Source of the DNA: JBLHKS01 sp047620505
GTDB lineage: Bacteria; Verrucomicrobiota; Verrucomicrobiia; Verrucomicrobiales; DEV007
Direction of reading: 5' to 3'
DNA length: 50,546 nucleotides
Assembly: GCA_047620505.1 (NCBI GenBank)
Contig: JBLHKS010000027.1
Span: 1-50,546, forward strand
The notes under the pieces were generated by a model. It had not been told where the DNA came from. It worked only from the letters and a program-made list of their open reading frames with translations, and searched no databases. Positions within the stretch are counted from its first letter, which is position 1; every line of letters starts with the position of its first letter. A program made the position numbers and the translations under genes. Positions 8,181 through 16,118 of this stretch are shown piece after piece.

Positions 8181-9289
8181 AGATCCGAGATTGCGCCAAG
8201 CAGCTTCTCGACATCTTCCGCCTGGTTGTAGCCGTGAACCGCGATTCGAATCCGGCCAGCGTGATGCATCACGTGAATCTCGCGTTCTTCCAGACCTTCG
8301 TGGATTTTCGCGACGCGTGGGTCCTGAAACGCGACGATTCCAGATTTGGATGGCGGTGCCATCGGCGAAAGCCCTAGCTCCTCCAGGCCGCTATGAACTC
8401 GCGCGACGAGTGGATCGGCTTGGGCTGCGATCTCGCCGACACCGACGTTTTCGATGAATTCCATCCCGGCGCGAAGTCCGTAAATTGCGGCGAAACTCGG
8501 CATGCCGACGGAAAAACCGGCCGCTCCACGTTTGCGCGGAGCGCGCTCGAAACGATCCGGATCGAACGCGTTTTCCAGATGAAACCAACCTCCTGCGTAC
8601 GGCGTCAGCTGGTCCGCTTTCGCATCAGCGATCGCAACCACGCAACCGCCGTGCAAACCCAGAATCCATTTGTGCGTGCTGGAAATAATGACGTCAGCAT
8701 CGAGGCAATCCAGCTCAACCCGGCCGAACCCCTGAGTGATGTCGACCGCGAGAGTCGCGTTCGGCGCGAGCTTCCTGACAAGGTCACGAATCGGAGCCCA
8801 GTTGATTCGGTAGCCGTTGAGGAAACTGACAAGCGAGACCTGGACGAGCCGAGTTTTCTCGCTGAGCAGCTGCTGGAGATCATCGAGTTCAAGCCCGCCG
8901 TCGCGGCTTTTCCAGACTCGCGTTCTGGGTGGATCCGCAGAAGCTAACCACGGGGTCGCGCCGGCTGGGAAATCCAGATTGCTGATCACAACTTCATCGT
9001 CAGGCCCGAGTTTCAGCGCGGAATTCAAAAGGTTGTAGGCTTCCGAGCTGCACGAGCAGAACGACACCTCGGCCGGGGTTTTCTTGAGCATCCGAGCGGC
9101 GACTTCGCGACATTTTTCCATTTCGGCGAAGTGATCGACTCGACCGCGCATGCCTTTGGACTTGTGCTCGAAGTAGTTTCGCAGCGCATCGGAGACGGCG
9201 AGAGGCGGAATGCTCTCGGCTGCTGAGTTGAGGTAGGTCATCCCCTCAAGAGAGGGAAAATGTTCGAGTCGGCTTTCTGGAGTGAGCAT
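8174..9289 (-). CDS. Class V PLP-dependent aminotransferase / cysteine-desulfurase-like
   Basis: The 371-residue cytoplasmic enzyme has the class V aminotransferase fold: N-terminal Y-L-N-S-A-A-E-S-I-P-P, a cofactor-phosphate segment F-C-S-C-S-S-E-A-Y-N, the aspartate of V-D-I-T-Q-G-F-G and the PLP lysine in S-S-T-H-K-W. Members include cysteine desulfurases, isopenicillin-N epimerases and serine-pyruvate aminotransferases; the substrate cannot be decided here. No conserved cysteine loop of true IscS is evident. It heads an operon with the NamZ-like gene (7-base overlap) and a small membrane protein. Divergent from the DUF1080 gene at 9346. Confidence 0.85.
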   Translation of the reverse strand: MLTPESRLEHFPSLEGMTYLNSAAESIPPLAVSDALRNYFEHKSKGMRGRVDHFAEMEKCREVAARMLKKTPAEVSFCSCSSEAYNLLNSALKLGPDDEVVISNLDFPAGATPWLASADPPRTRVWKSRDGGLELDDLQQLLSEKTRLVQVSLVSFLNGYRINWAPIRDLVRKLAPNATLAVDITQGFGRVELDCLDADVIISSTHKWILGLHGGCVVAIADAKADQLTPYAGGWFHLENAFDPDRFERAPRKRGAAGFSVGMPSFAAIYGLRAGMEFIENVGVGEIAAQADPLVARVHSGLEELGLSPMAPPSKSGIVAFQDPRVAKIHEGLEEREIHVMHHAGRIRIAVHGYNQAEDVEKLLGAISDLC

Positions 9290-9345
9290 TGGATGGGAGT
9301 GAATTCAGTTGCGGCAGCCCGCGTCCTCTCTATCAACATCATCTA

Positions 9346-9990
9346 ATGAAAACCACTACCATTTTTCTTTTCGCGGGAGCGCTTTTGGCGGCTCCTTTTT
9401 TTTCAGCAGCTGCTGACCCCGATGCTGACGGCTTTGTCGAGCTGTTCAACGGCAAAGACCTTTCCGGCTGGAAGGTGAATGAAAATCCAGCTTCGTTCAA
9501 AGTTGTCGAGGGCGAGTTGATCGCTCACGGCGAGCGGGCCCACCTTTTCTACGCCGGCGAGGTCGGCGGCGCGAATTTCAAGGACTTCGAGGCAAAGGTG
9601 ATGATCATGACCACGCCGAATGCGAACGCCGGATTTTATTTCCACACCGCGTTTCAGGACGGCGGCTGGCCGGACAAGGGCTACGAAGCTCAGATCAACG
9701 CGACTCACAAAGATCCCAAGAAAACAGGTAGCCTCTATGCTGTGGAAAACGTGATGGACAACGCTCCTCACAAAGACGGCGAATGGTTTGAGTACCACAT
9801 TATCGTCAAAGGAAATCAGATCACGATCAAGGTGAACGGCAAAACGACGGTCGACTACACTCAGCCAGAAGGCGGACCGAAGGGAGCTGGCCCCGGCCGG
9901 AAACTAAGCAGCGGGACGTTCGCGATCCAGTGTCACGATCCGGGCAGCAAGGTCCATTTCAAGAGCATCAAGGTCAAGCCAGGCAAATAA
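9346..9990 (+). CDS. Secreted DUF1080 (3-keto-disaccharide hydrolase) protein
   Basis: The product has 214 residues. ATG 9346 starts a clear signal peptide ending in A-A-A-D. The mature domain has the DUF1080 opening F-V-E-L-F-N-G-K-D-L-S-G-W, then E-G-E-L-I-A-H-G, F-K-D-F-E-A-K-V and N-A-G-F-Y-F-H. This concanavalin-like fold occurs in glycan-acting proteins, and some members hydrolyse 3-keto-glycosides. It acts in the periplasm or outside the cell. It is monocistronic and followed by a strong hairpin terminator. One palindrome copy (9405-9414) encodes the Ala run at the end of the signal peptide. Confidence 0.88.
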   Translation: MKTTTIFLFAGALLAAPFFSAAADPDADGFVELFNGKDLSGWKVNENPASFKVVEGELIAHGERAHLFYAGEVGGANFKDFEAKVMIMTTPNANAGFYFHTAFQDGGWPDKGYEAQINATHKDPKKTGSLYAVENVMDNAPHKDGEWFEYHIIVKGNQITIKVNGKTTVDYTQPEGGPKGAGPGRKLSSGTFAIQCHDPGSKVHFKSIKVKPGK

Positions 9991-10020
9991 GTCTGCGTCC
10001 TTCGCTGATTTCAAATCACA

Positions 10021-10058
10021 AAAAATCCCGGGGCGGCGGCTGCTACCTCGGGATTTTT
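10021..10058. terminator. Bidirectional rho-independent terminator
   Basis: The arms AAAAATCCCG (10021-10030) and CGGGATTTTT (10049-10058) are perfect complements around an 18-base loop. The stem is GC-rich at the top with A/T runs at both feet. It lies between convergent genes, 30 bases after the DUF1080 stop and 16 bases past the SGNH-hydrolase stop, so it can serve both. Confidence 0.85.
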
Positions 10059-10074
10059 CGTTTTAAAGAAACGC

Positions 10075-10803
10075 TCAGATCCCGGTCACGGCGCGCCAGG
10101 TCTTCGCCATCAGAGCGTGCCCGGCGACGCTTGGATGAACGCCGTCGCCAGCCCAATATTCGGGCTTGGTTCCGGCTTTGATCGCGGCGTCAAACATCGT
10201 CTGGAACGGAACCCAGAGAACTCCAGCGCCATCGGAAACTTCCTTGGCGAACGCGCGTCGCTCGTCCATTTCTGGATACCAATTGTCTTTCACCGCTCCG
10301 CAGCGCAGCGCGAACGGCTCGCAGATCACAAGTTGGACGTCAGGCAGCGCTTTTTTCGTTCTCGCGAGCAGCGCGGCGAATCCATCGCGGTAGACCTCTG
10401 GCGTGCCGTCGTAATTGCCGTTGAGCTTGTGCCAGATGTCGTTGACGCCGATGAGGATGCTGAGAACCGTTGGCTTCAGATCCAGAGTGTCCTTCTGCCA
10501 ACGCGCATCGAGATCCGGAACCTTGTGGCCGGAAATCCCGCGATTGTAGACCTTCAGGCCAAGCGCGGCGTGCGCCTCCAGCAGGTCGCCGGCAAGGTGG
10601 TGCGGGTAGCCGCGCCCAAGCATCCGCGCGTCGTTCGCCTTGCCTTCTGATTTGCGGTCGCGACCGGCATCCGTGATCGAATCGCCTTGAAAAAGGACCA
10701 CGTCCCCCTCGCCGATTTTGACTTTGGGAGCGCCGTTTTGCGCAACCGCGGCGGTAGCAGCTGCTGTGGCGGCGGTGGCCGCGAAAAAGTGTCGTCTGTC
10801 CAT
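10075..10803 (-). CDS. Tat-exported SGNH/GDSL hydrolase
   Basis: The 242-residue esterase-type hydrolase carries block I G-D-S-I-T (Ser42 nucleophile), block II N-R-G-I-S-G, block III G-V-N-D and block V D220-x-x-H223 in G-D-G-V-H-P-S. The N-terminus D-R-R-H-F-F followed by an Ala-rich stretch is a twin-arginine signal. Relatives act as acetylesterases on decorated polysaccharides or as lipases; the substrate is unknown. It starts 12 bases after the haem lipoprotein gene on the same strand, so the two are probably one transcript. Confidence 0.9.
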   Translation of the reverse strand: MDRRHFFAATAATAAATAAVAQNGAPKVKIGEGDVVLFQGDSITDAGRDRKSEGKANDARMLGRGYPHHLAGDLLEAHAALGLKVYNRGISGHKVPDLDARWQKDTLDLKPTVLSILIGVNDIWHKLNGNYDGTPEVYRDGFAALLARTKKALPDVQLVICEPFALRCGAVKDNWYPEMDERRAFAKEVSDGAGVLWVPFQTMFDAAIKAGTKPEYWAGDGVHPSVAGHALMAKTWRAVTGI

Positions 10804-10815
10804 ATTTTTGGTTTT

Positions 10816-11271
10816 TTATCGAGGTGAAAGTCTACCGTCCGGCCAGTAAGCGCCTTCTTTGATCCATGTCTCGATCGCAAAGCGTTCGGTAGCCGAAATT
10901 TTGTGAGGATCGTTAGGATTTCCCGAAGCGAGGAGCAGCACTTGAAGGAGCATGCTGCGTTCCGGGTGCTCCGGGATGATCACCGGACCGCCGCGCCATG
11001 AGCTATTGGCGGCCTCGCGGGTTTCCAGATTCAGACCGCGCCGAGGATTGTCCGCGCCGTGACAGGCGAGGCAATTGCGCTCGATGATCGGCCCAACCTG
11101 GGTAGTAAAATCGACGGTCGCCTCGATCGGCGCTTCCCTGCTCAGAAGCGGGATTTTGACCTTTGGCATTTTGGGCATTCTCAGCACGGGCGTCTCTTTT
11201 TTTGCCGTCAGGCATGCGGAAAGGAGGCCGGCGGTGAAGATGAGGAGAGTTAGTTGGGCAATTCGCTTCAT
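10816..11271 (-). CDS. Small PSCyt1-like monohaem cytochrome c lipoprotein
   Basis: A 151-residue protein with lipobox L-S-A-C (Cys20) and one haem-binding motif C67-L-A-C-H71 followed by G-A-D-N-P-R-R-G-L-N-L-E-T-R. This is the planctomycete-type cytochrome C (PSCyt1) pattern, normally the N-terminal domain of much larger DUF1549/DUF1553 proteins. Here it stands alone after a Pro/Lys-rich linker (about residues 24-48). The C-terminal E-T-W-I-K-E-G-A-Y-W-P fits the end of that domain. It should sit in the periplasm and carry electrons. It is upstream of the SGNH hydrolase in an apparent operon. Confidence 0.85.
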   Translation of the reverse strand: MKRIAQLTLLIFTAGLLSACLTAKKETPVLRMPKMPKVKIPLLSREAPIEATVDFTTQVGPIIERNCLACHGADNPRRGLNLETREAANSSWRGGPVIIPEHPERSMLLQVLLLASGNPNDPHKISATERFAIETWIKEGAYWPDGRLSPR

Positions 11272-11354
11272 GATTGTTGTTTCGTTTCGTTGGTTCGGGA
11301 AAATTCGTTATCGGAAGATCTCTGCGGATGCAAGTGTCGGTTTGAATTCTGGGT

Positions 11355-11373
11355 GCCTGAAATCGATTCAGGC
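11355..11373 (-). terminator. Weak hairpin after the Uma2 gene
   Basis: GCCTGAA (11355-11361) and TTCAGGC (11367-11373) form a perfect 7-base stem with a 5-base loop, starting 4 bases past the stop of the Uma2 gene. There is no T-run behind it, so it may be an mRNA-stabilising hairpin rather than a terminator. Confidence 0.35.
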
Positions 11374-11377
11374 GCTT

Positions 11378-11971
11378 TCAAAGCAGTTGGTCGATCTCGC
11401 GCGCCATATCTTTCAACACCAGCTCGAATCCTGGCAACTGCTGGCTCGTGAGCCGCTCATCATCGGCCGCTGTGTAGGAACGGCTCGACTTTTCGGTGTC
11501 GAAAACGGTGATTTTCCGGTGGTCCGGGCTGACGACCCAGACCTCGCCGGCATCCAGATCGAAATATTCAGCCAGCTTGTCGTTGATGTCGTTCCAGGTG
11601 TTCGAGGGCGACATGACTTCGATGATCAGCTCTGGGCCGAGGTCGATCACTTTGCCTTTCTCGCCGACTTTGGCGTAGCGCTCGAAACTGATGCAAACGA
11701 CGTCAGCACCGCGGGCGGTGTTGGCTCTTTTGGTTCGAATTCCGGCGTCACCTCCAAGAATAATTCCCCATCCGGATTCGGATGCCCAGTTACCGATGAT
11801 TCGAGAGAGCCACGAAACGAGCCGTGCGTGAATAATATTGTTCCAGCCCATGCGCTTGATCTTTCCGTCCACCAGCTCAACTCGCTCGTCGAAATCCATC
11901 ATCATGAATTCCTCCACGGTGTAGAGACGGGCTTCCGCGGGTTTTGAAACTGGCAGAGCTACAGCTGGCAT
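11378..11971 (-). CDS. Uma2-family (DUF820) putative endonuclease
   Basis: Product of 197 residues from ATG 11971; a TTG 39 bases upstream is less likely. It has the Uma2 layout: Y-T-V-E-E-F...E-R-V-E-L-V-D-G-K-I near the start, H-A-R-L-V-S-W-L, then A-D-V-V-C-I and L-I-I-E-V-M-S-P-S-N, which supply the PD-(D/E)XK-type acidic residues. The family is restriction-endonuclease-like, widely multiplied in some bacteria and of unproven function. It is the first of three in this window; the other two lie at 18722 and 41988. Its promoter would lie before 11971, next to the terminator of the rhodanese gene. Confidence 0.88.
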   Translation of the reverse strand: MPAVALPVSKPAEARLYTVEEFMMMDFDERVELVDGKIKRMGWNNIIHARLVSWLSRIIGNWASESGWGIILGGDAGIRTKRANTARGADVVCISFERYAKVGEKGKVIDLGPELIIEVMSPSNTWNDINDKLAEYFDLDAGEVWVVSPDHRKITVFDTEKSSRSYTAADDERLTSQQLPGFELVLKDMAREIDQLL

Positions 11972-12011
11972 TCCGAAAGGATAGTCTGAGCGAGATCGAT
12001 TCGCCAACAAA

Positions 12012-12041
12012 AAGGGCGTCCCGCAAACGCGAAACGCCCTT
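12012..12041 (-). terminator. Rho-independent terminator of the rhodanese gene
   Basis: AAGGGCGT (12012-12019) pairs perfectly with ACGCCCTT (12034-12041). Read on the minus strand the hairpin is followed by a T-rich tract, and it lies about 30 bases after the rhodanese stop. Confidence 0.8.
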
Positions 12042-12072
12042 CAAATTTGATTCGTAGAATCAGTCAGTCGAC

Positions 12073-12471
12073 TTAGGAATCCTTCTTAGCGGCTTCGGTC
12101 GGCTGCTTGCTGGCGAGCCAGCCGGAGATGCCAGCGCTGAGGTGCTGAACGTTTTTGAAGCCAGCTTTTTCAGCGGCTTGTGCGCCTGCCTGGTAGGCCG
12201 AGCAGCTCGGGCCACCACAATAAGCGACGACGAGTTTGTCTTTGTCTGCGCCAAGAAGCGTGGCGATTTTGTCGGAGTTTGCGCGGAAATCGATCGCGCC
12301 CGGGATGTGAGCTTTCGAGAAGGACTTGCTGCCGTTCACGTCGATCACGATCACTTCGCCAGCGTCGATCGCCTTCTTGAGGTCGGTGATGCTGATGTCT
12401 TTGTATTCGCCAGCGGTGGCGAATCCAGCGAGGGCCACGAGGGCGATGAGAGTACCAAGGATTTTTTTCAT
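12073..12471 (-). CDS. Periplasmic single-domain rhodanese-like protein
   Basis: The 132-residue protein has a signal peptide of about 20 residues ending in A-T-A-G. The rhodanese domain shows V-I-V-I-D-V near residue 40, A-H-I-P-G-A-I-D-F, and the active-site loop Y-C85-G-G-P-S-C90-S-A-Y followed by the helix and G-I-S-G-W closing strand. Cys85 is the expected sulfur carrier. Exported single-domain rhodaneses move sulfane sulfur or act in redox homeostasis; the partner is unknown. Monocistronic by its own terminator. Confidence 0.88.
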   Translation of the reverse strand: MKKILGTLIALVALAGFATAGEYKDISITDLKKAIDAGEVIVIDVNGSKSFSKAHIPGAIDFRANSDKIATLLGADKDKLVVAYCGGPSCSAYQAGAQAAEKAGFKNVQHLSAGISGWLASKQPTEAAKKDS

Positions 12472-12688
12472 TTGATTCGGGTTGTTTGGTTCTTGATTAG
12501 GATTTGGGGTTGAAATCCAGCTTCATCCGGGAGGGCGAAACTGAAATCCGACGCTTGGCGCGACCTTCGCTTTTCAAAAGCAAAAACCCGCGCCATCACG
12601 CCTGAATTGAACACGCAACGTCAGCAGTTGCTCAATCAATTGATTTCGAAACGCATCCGGCATTGTTGTCGGTCGACTCGTTTGGAAC

Positions 12689-13735
12689 TTACGATCGCAA
12701 TTCAGAAATTTTCACTTCGCGGCCTTCCTCGACTGATTTGTCCGCCGCGAAAATGACCTCGAAGGTTTTGAAGCTTTCCTGAATGCTCGTCAGCGGCATG
12801 CGTTCCTTCTTTTCGAGCGAATCGAAAAACACATCGAACTGCGTTTGATACGGATGATCCGCAACGTCGCCGGAATCCATCAGGCTCATGTTGAGTTTGC
12901 TCCAGCCGTCCTTTTTCAGCGCGCCGAATTCGCTGGAGTAGAATTTGTCGTCCAACATGCTGCCTTTGCTGCCCACGAGGTGCGTGTGGAAATAATAAGG
13001 CTGGAGACAGTCGATCACCGAGGCCGTTTTGCCGACTCGACCGTCCGCGAAACGAATGATCGTTGCCGTCGTCGTCGGGTATTCGTATTTCTGGAAAATA
13101 TCGGCCTTCGACTGCGTTGCGTAGCTCGTCACCGCGTCGACTTCGCCGCCCATGCACATCAAAAGCGCGTCGAGCGCGTGGCACCCGGCCGAAAGCAGCG
13201 AACTCCCGCCGTTCTCCTTCGAGGTGTTCCATCGATACTGGCCATACCAGGGACCAACACCGTGGTAATAATCGATTTCGCCGTAATGGACGTCGCCGAA
13301 CACGCCGTCATCGATCATCGTTTTTGTCGTGACGAACTGGCCGGAATGTCGGCACTCGAAGCAGACGCAAGTTTCGACGCCGGCGTCTTCCGTGGCCTTA
13401 ACCATCGCCTTGCAGTCGTCCAGGCTCAACGCGAGCGGCTTTTCGATGATGAGATGCTTGCCAGCAGCTGCTGCTTTGAGAACTTGCTCGCGGTGCTGAC
13501 TCGGATAGCTCGTTACGTCGATGACGTTGATGCTGGGATCCGCCAGCATCTGATCGTAGTCGCTATAAACTTTAACTTCGTTGCCGTACTGAGCGCTGAG
13601 CGCAGCTGCATCGAGTTCGGACGCGCGCGAAGAATAAATCGCGCCGACCTGGCCAAGTCGCGTGTTTTGAATTGCGTCCGCGTGAGCGGTGGCGGCCCAG
13701 CCGTATCCGACGATTCCTACATTGAAGGGTTTCAT
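12689..13735 (-). CDS. Gfo/Idh/MocA-family sugar oxidoreductase
   Basis: An NAD(P)-dependent dehydrogenase of 348 residues. ATG 13735 begins M-K-P-F-N-V-G-I-V-G-Y-G-W-A-A, the Rossmann glycine loop. E-K-P-L-A-L near residue 95 is the conserved Lys-Pro of the family, followed by a C-terminal alpha/beta domain. Such enzymes oxidise or epimerise sugars and inositols. No Tat signal, so cytoplasmic. It lies 30 bases downstream of the sugar ABC ATPase on the same strand, which suggests that it handles the imported sugar. Confidence 0.9.
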   Translation of the reverse strand: MKPFNVGIVGYGWAATAHADAIQNTRLGQVGAIYSSRASELDAAALSAQYGNEVKVYSDYDQMLADPSINVIDVTSYPSQHREQVLKAAAAGKHLIIEKPLALSLDDCKAMVKATEDAGVETCVCFECRHSGQFVTTKTMIDDGVFGDVHYGEIDYYHGVGPWYGQYRWNTSKENGGSSLLSAGCHALDALLMCMGGEVDAVTSYATQSKADIFQKYEYPTTTATIIRFADGRVGKTASVIDCLQPYYFHTHLVGSKGSMLDDKFYSSEFGALKKDGWSKLNMSLMDSGDVADHPYQTQFDVFFDSLEKKERMPLTSIQESFKTFEVIFAADKSVEEGREVKISELRS

Positions 13736-13765
13736 CCGGGATGAAAGCCAATCCAAGAGCTGTCG

Positions 13766-15295
13766 TCAAATGCTGCTTTCGATTTCGCCCATCGCCATAG
13801 CCAGCAATTGCTCCTGAGTCACCGCCGCCACATCGGTCACCTCGCCAGCGATCTTGCCCTCTCGCATAACCAGAATTCGATCGCTCATGCCGATTACTTC
13901 GGGTAGCTCAGAGCTGATCATCACGATCGCCTTCCCCTCTGCAGCGAGTCGATTCATCAAAAGGTAAATCTCGTACTTCGCGCCGACGTCGATCCCGCGT
14001 GTCGGTTCGTCAAAAATGATCACGCCCGCGTCACGCTCTAACCACTTGGCTAGTACGACTTTCTGCTGATTTCCACCGCTGAGATTCCGCGCGAGCTGTT
14101 CCTGGCTGGGGATTTTGATGCTGAGGCTTTCGACAAATTCGCCGAAATCATGACGCTCCGCCGGTTGATCGACCCAGCCCGCTTTCGAGAGTCGATTCAA
14201 GTTAGGCAGGCCGAAATTCTCGCGCACCGAGCGCCCTAACACGAGCCCCTGACTCTTGCGGTCCTCGGTCAAAAGACAAATCCCGGCCGCAATCGCTTTG
14301 CGCGGATCGCCCCCCGGCAAAAGCTCGCCATCCAGCTCAACCCGGCCTGAATCCGCGCGATCCGCGCCAAAAATCAGCCGCGCCGTTTCCGTCCGCCCGG
14401 CACCGACCAATCCCGTGATCCCAAGGACCTCACCCGCGTGAACTTCGAACGAAACATCACGAACCGCCTCGCCGCGCGTCAGTCCAGAAACGCTCAGCCG
14501 CGTCTTGCCGATCTCCGCTGGCTTCTTCGGAAATTCCTGATCCAGCGACCGACCAACCATCGACTCGATCACGGTCTCCCTTGTGAACTCAGTCGCTGGT
14601 GCCGTCCTCACATGTTCGCCATCGCGCAGCACGCTGACCCTGTCTGCGATCCGCTCAATTTCCTCCAGCCGATGACTGATGTAAATCACGCCGATGCTCT
14701 GACGCTTAAGCTCGGCGATGATCTCGAAAAGGTGCTCGACCTCTTGCTGACTGAGCGAAGCGCTCGGCTCGTCCATCACCATAATTTTCGCATCCAGCGC
14801 AAGCGCCTTGCCGATTTCGACGAGTTGTTGCTGAGCGACGGTCAGCCGACTGCACGGCGTTTCGAGCGGCAGCTGCACGCCGATTCGCTCAAAAATCTTG
14901 AGCGCGTGCTCAGCCTCTTCGCCACGCCGAATGAAGCCGAGCGCGTTCGCTTTGTCGCGGCCGAGGAATAAATTTTCGCGTACGGTCAGGGCCGGAATCA
15001 GGTTCAATTCCTGATAAATCACGGCGACGCCCGCGTTCTGCGAAGCCGTCGGCCCAGTGAATTGAACCTCCTCGCCTTCGATTCGAATCACGCCTGAATC
15101 CGGCCGGTGCGCCCCGCTGAGGACTTTGATTAGAGTGCTTTTTCCCGCGCCGTTTTCGCCCATCAAAGCCAGCACTTCGCCGCCTTCCAGCGTCAGGCTG
15201 ACTTCGTGCAACGCCCGCACGCCGGGAAACGATTTCGATATCGTTTCCATCTGGAGGAGCGGTGGTTTCGTCATGATGTCAGGCGGGATGGCCAT
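13766..15295 (-). CDS. Sugar ABC transporter, double ATPase (RbsA/MglA type)
   Basis: The protein is 509 residues with two ATPase domains in tandem. The first has Walker A G-E-N-G-A-G-K-S-T and a degraded signature L-T-V-A-Q-Q-Q; the second has a degenerate Walker A (G-L-V-G-A-G-R-T-E), the good signature L-S-G-G-N-Q-Q-K and F-D-E-P-T-R-G-I-D-V-G-A-K. This is the RbsA/MglA/XylG layout, energising uptake of ribose, galactose or xylose. ATG 15295 is 6 bases after the DUF5615 stop. No permease gene (RbsC type) lies next to it, which is unusual because the three parts normally form one operon. Confidence 0.93.
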   Translation of the reverse strand: MAIPPDIMTKPPLLQMETISKSFPGVRALHEVSLTLEGGEVLALMGENGAGKSTLIKVLSGAHRPDSGVIRIEGEEVQFTGPTASQNAGVAVIYQELNLIPALTVRENLFLGRDKANALGFIRRGEEAEHALKIFERIGVQLPLETPCSRLTVAQQQLVEIGKALALDAKIMVMDEPSASLSQQEVEHLFEIIAELKRQSIGVIYISHRLEEIERIADRVSVLRDGEHVRTAPATEFTRETVIESMVGRSLDQEFPKKPAEIGKTRLSVSGLTRGEAVRDVSFEVHAGEVLGITGLVGAGRTETARLIFGADRADSGRVELDGELLPGGDPRKAIAAGICLLTEDRKSQGLVLGRSVRENFGLPNLNRLSKAGWVDQPAERHDFGEFVESLSIKIPSQEQLARNLSGGNQQKVVLAKWLERDAGVIIFDEPTRGIDVGAKYEIYLLMNRLAAEGKAIVMISSELPEVIGMSDRILVMREGKIAGEVTDVAAVTQEQLLAMAMGEIESSI

Positions 15296-15301
15296 GAATA
15301 A

Positions 15302-15655
15302 TTAAACGATCGGCAGGTAGCGAACTTGCCCCTCCCATTCGCCCTCTTCGCTGAATTCGGCAAGGATCGAGATCTCCTCAACTGCGACGGAAATACTGAT
15401 GTAGGAATCAGCGAGAAAAACACCAGGCATTGGCAATCCAGCGGCGATTCTTTCACAGGCGAAGCCGGGAATCGTTTTGTAGTCGTGGGATAGAAGAATG
15501 CGATTCTCGGAAGCAGCCCGATCAAGCACAGCTGGGTCGTCAGCACCGGTTAGACCTTCATCTTGAACCCTGACGAGATCGATATCCGGGCTACGCAGGC
15601 GCAAAGCGCGAAAAATTCGCCGGTTAAAGTTTTCGTCCGCAAGAAACCGAATCAT
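15302..15655 (-). CDS. DUF5615 PIN-like protein (putative toxin)
   Basis: A 117-residue protein starting M-I-R-F-L-A-D-E-N-F-N-R-R-I, the DUF5615 signature with an acidic metal-site pair, followed by D-x-x-V-L-D-R-A and R-I-L-L-S-H-D-Y-K-T-I-P. The fold is related to PIN/Mut7-C ribonucleases. Together with DUF433 upstream it forms a common but little-tested toxin-antitoxin-like pair. It sits between the binding protein and ATPase of a sugar transporter, in the place a permease could have occupied. Confidence 0.85.
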   Translation of the reverse strand: MIRFLADENFNRRIFRALRLRSPDIDLVRVQDEGLTGADDPAVLDRAASENRILLSHDYKTIPGFACERIAAGLPMPGVFLADSYISISVAVEEISILAEFSEEGEWEGQVRYLPIV

Positions 15656-15703
15656 CGCCTCATACTAAGATTTCTACGCAGAGCCTCAATCCGCCGGTAC
15701 GCG

Positions 15704-16060
15704 TTAGGAATGAAGCGCCGATGAGACGCCTCTTGCTTCTTTCCGTCTTGCCAGCAGCCTTTCGCGAACACCTTGGGGGCTGAATCGGGCCTCAATTTCC
15801 TGGCGCTGAAGCATCCCCTCGGCTCGTTGTTCTTTCAGGTGGCGATCAACCTCCTCCATGTGGCGAAGATAGAAAGTAATCACGGAATAAACGTCGGCCA
15901 AATCGAGAGTATCGTAATCCTCCACAATTTGCTCCGGAGTCGAGCCAAGCAGGTAGGCAGAGACTACAGTGTCCAGCGTCACTCTTGTGCCTCGAACTCG
16001 AATCACCCCTTGGGCATCGGGCTCGAGCGGCAGAACATGGTTTTCAAGCGCTAGACTCAT
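15704..16060 (-). CDS. DUF433 antitoxin-like protein
   Basis: Product of 118 residues from ATG 16060; the frame extends upstream but the added part is not family-like. It contains the DUF433 core: I-R-V-R-G-T-R-V-T-L-D-T-V-V-S-A-Y, then G-S-T-P-E-Q-I-V-E-D-Y-D-T-L-D-L-A-D-V-Y, a winged/helix-turn-helix fold. The C-terminal half is a charged helix (R-H-M-E-E-V-D-R-H-L-K) that is longer than in the minimal family. It is followed by DUF5615 after 48 bases and is probably its DNA-binding partner. Confidence 0.85.
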   Translation of the reverse strand: MSLALENHVLPLEPDAQGVIRVRGTRVTLDTVVSAYLLGSTPEQIVEDYDTLDLADVYSVITFYLRHMEEVDRHLKEQRAEGMLQRQEIEARFSPQGVRERLLARRKEARGVSSALHS

Positions 16061-16118
16061 TGTTTCGATTCGTGGAGAAACAAAACGCTGATTCTGCAAG
16101 CGACGCAACTCACTTAAG

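Noticed and set aside
12845..13744. Plus-strand frame of 299 codons opposite the Gfo/Idh gene
   Set aside because: Shadow of the oxidoreductase, which has clear family motifs; the antisense protein has none.
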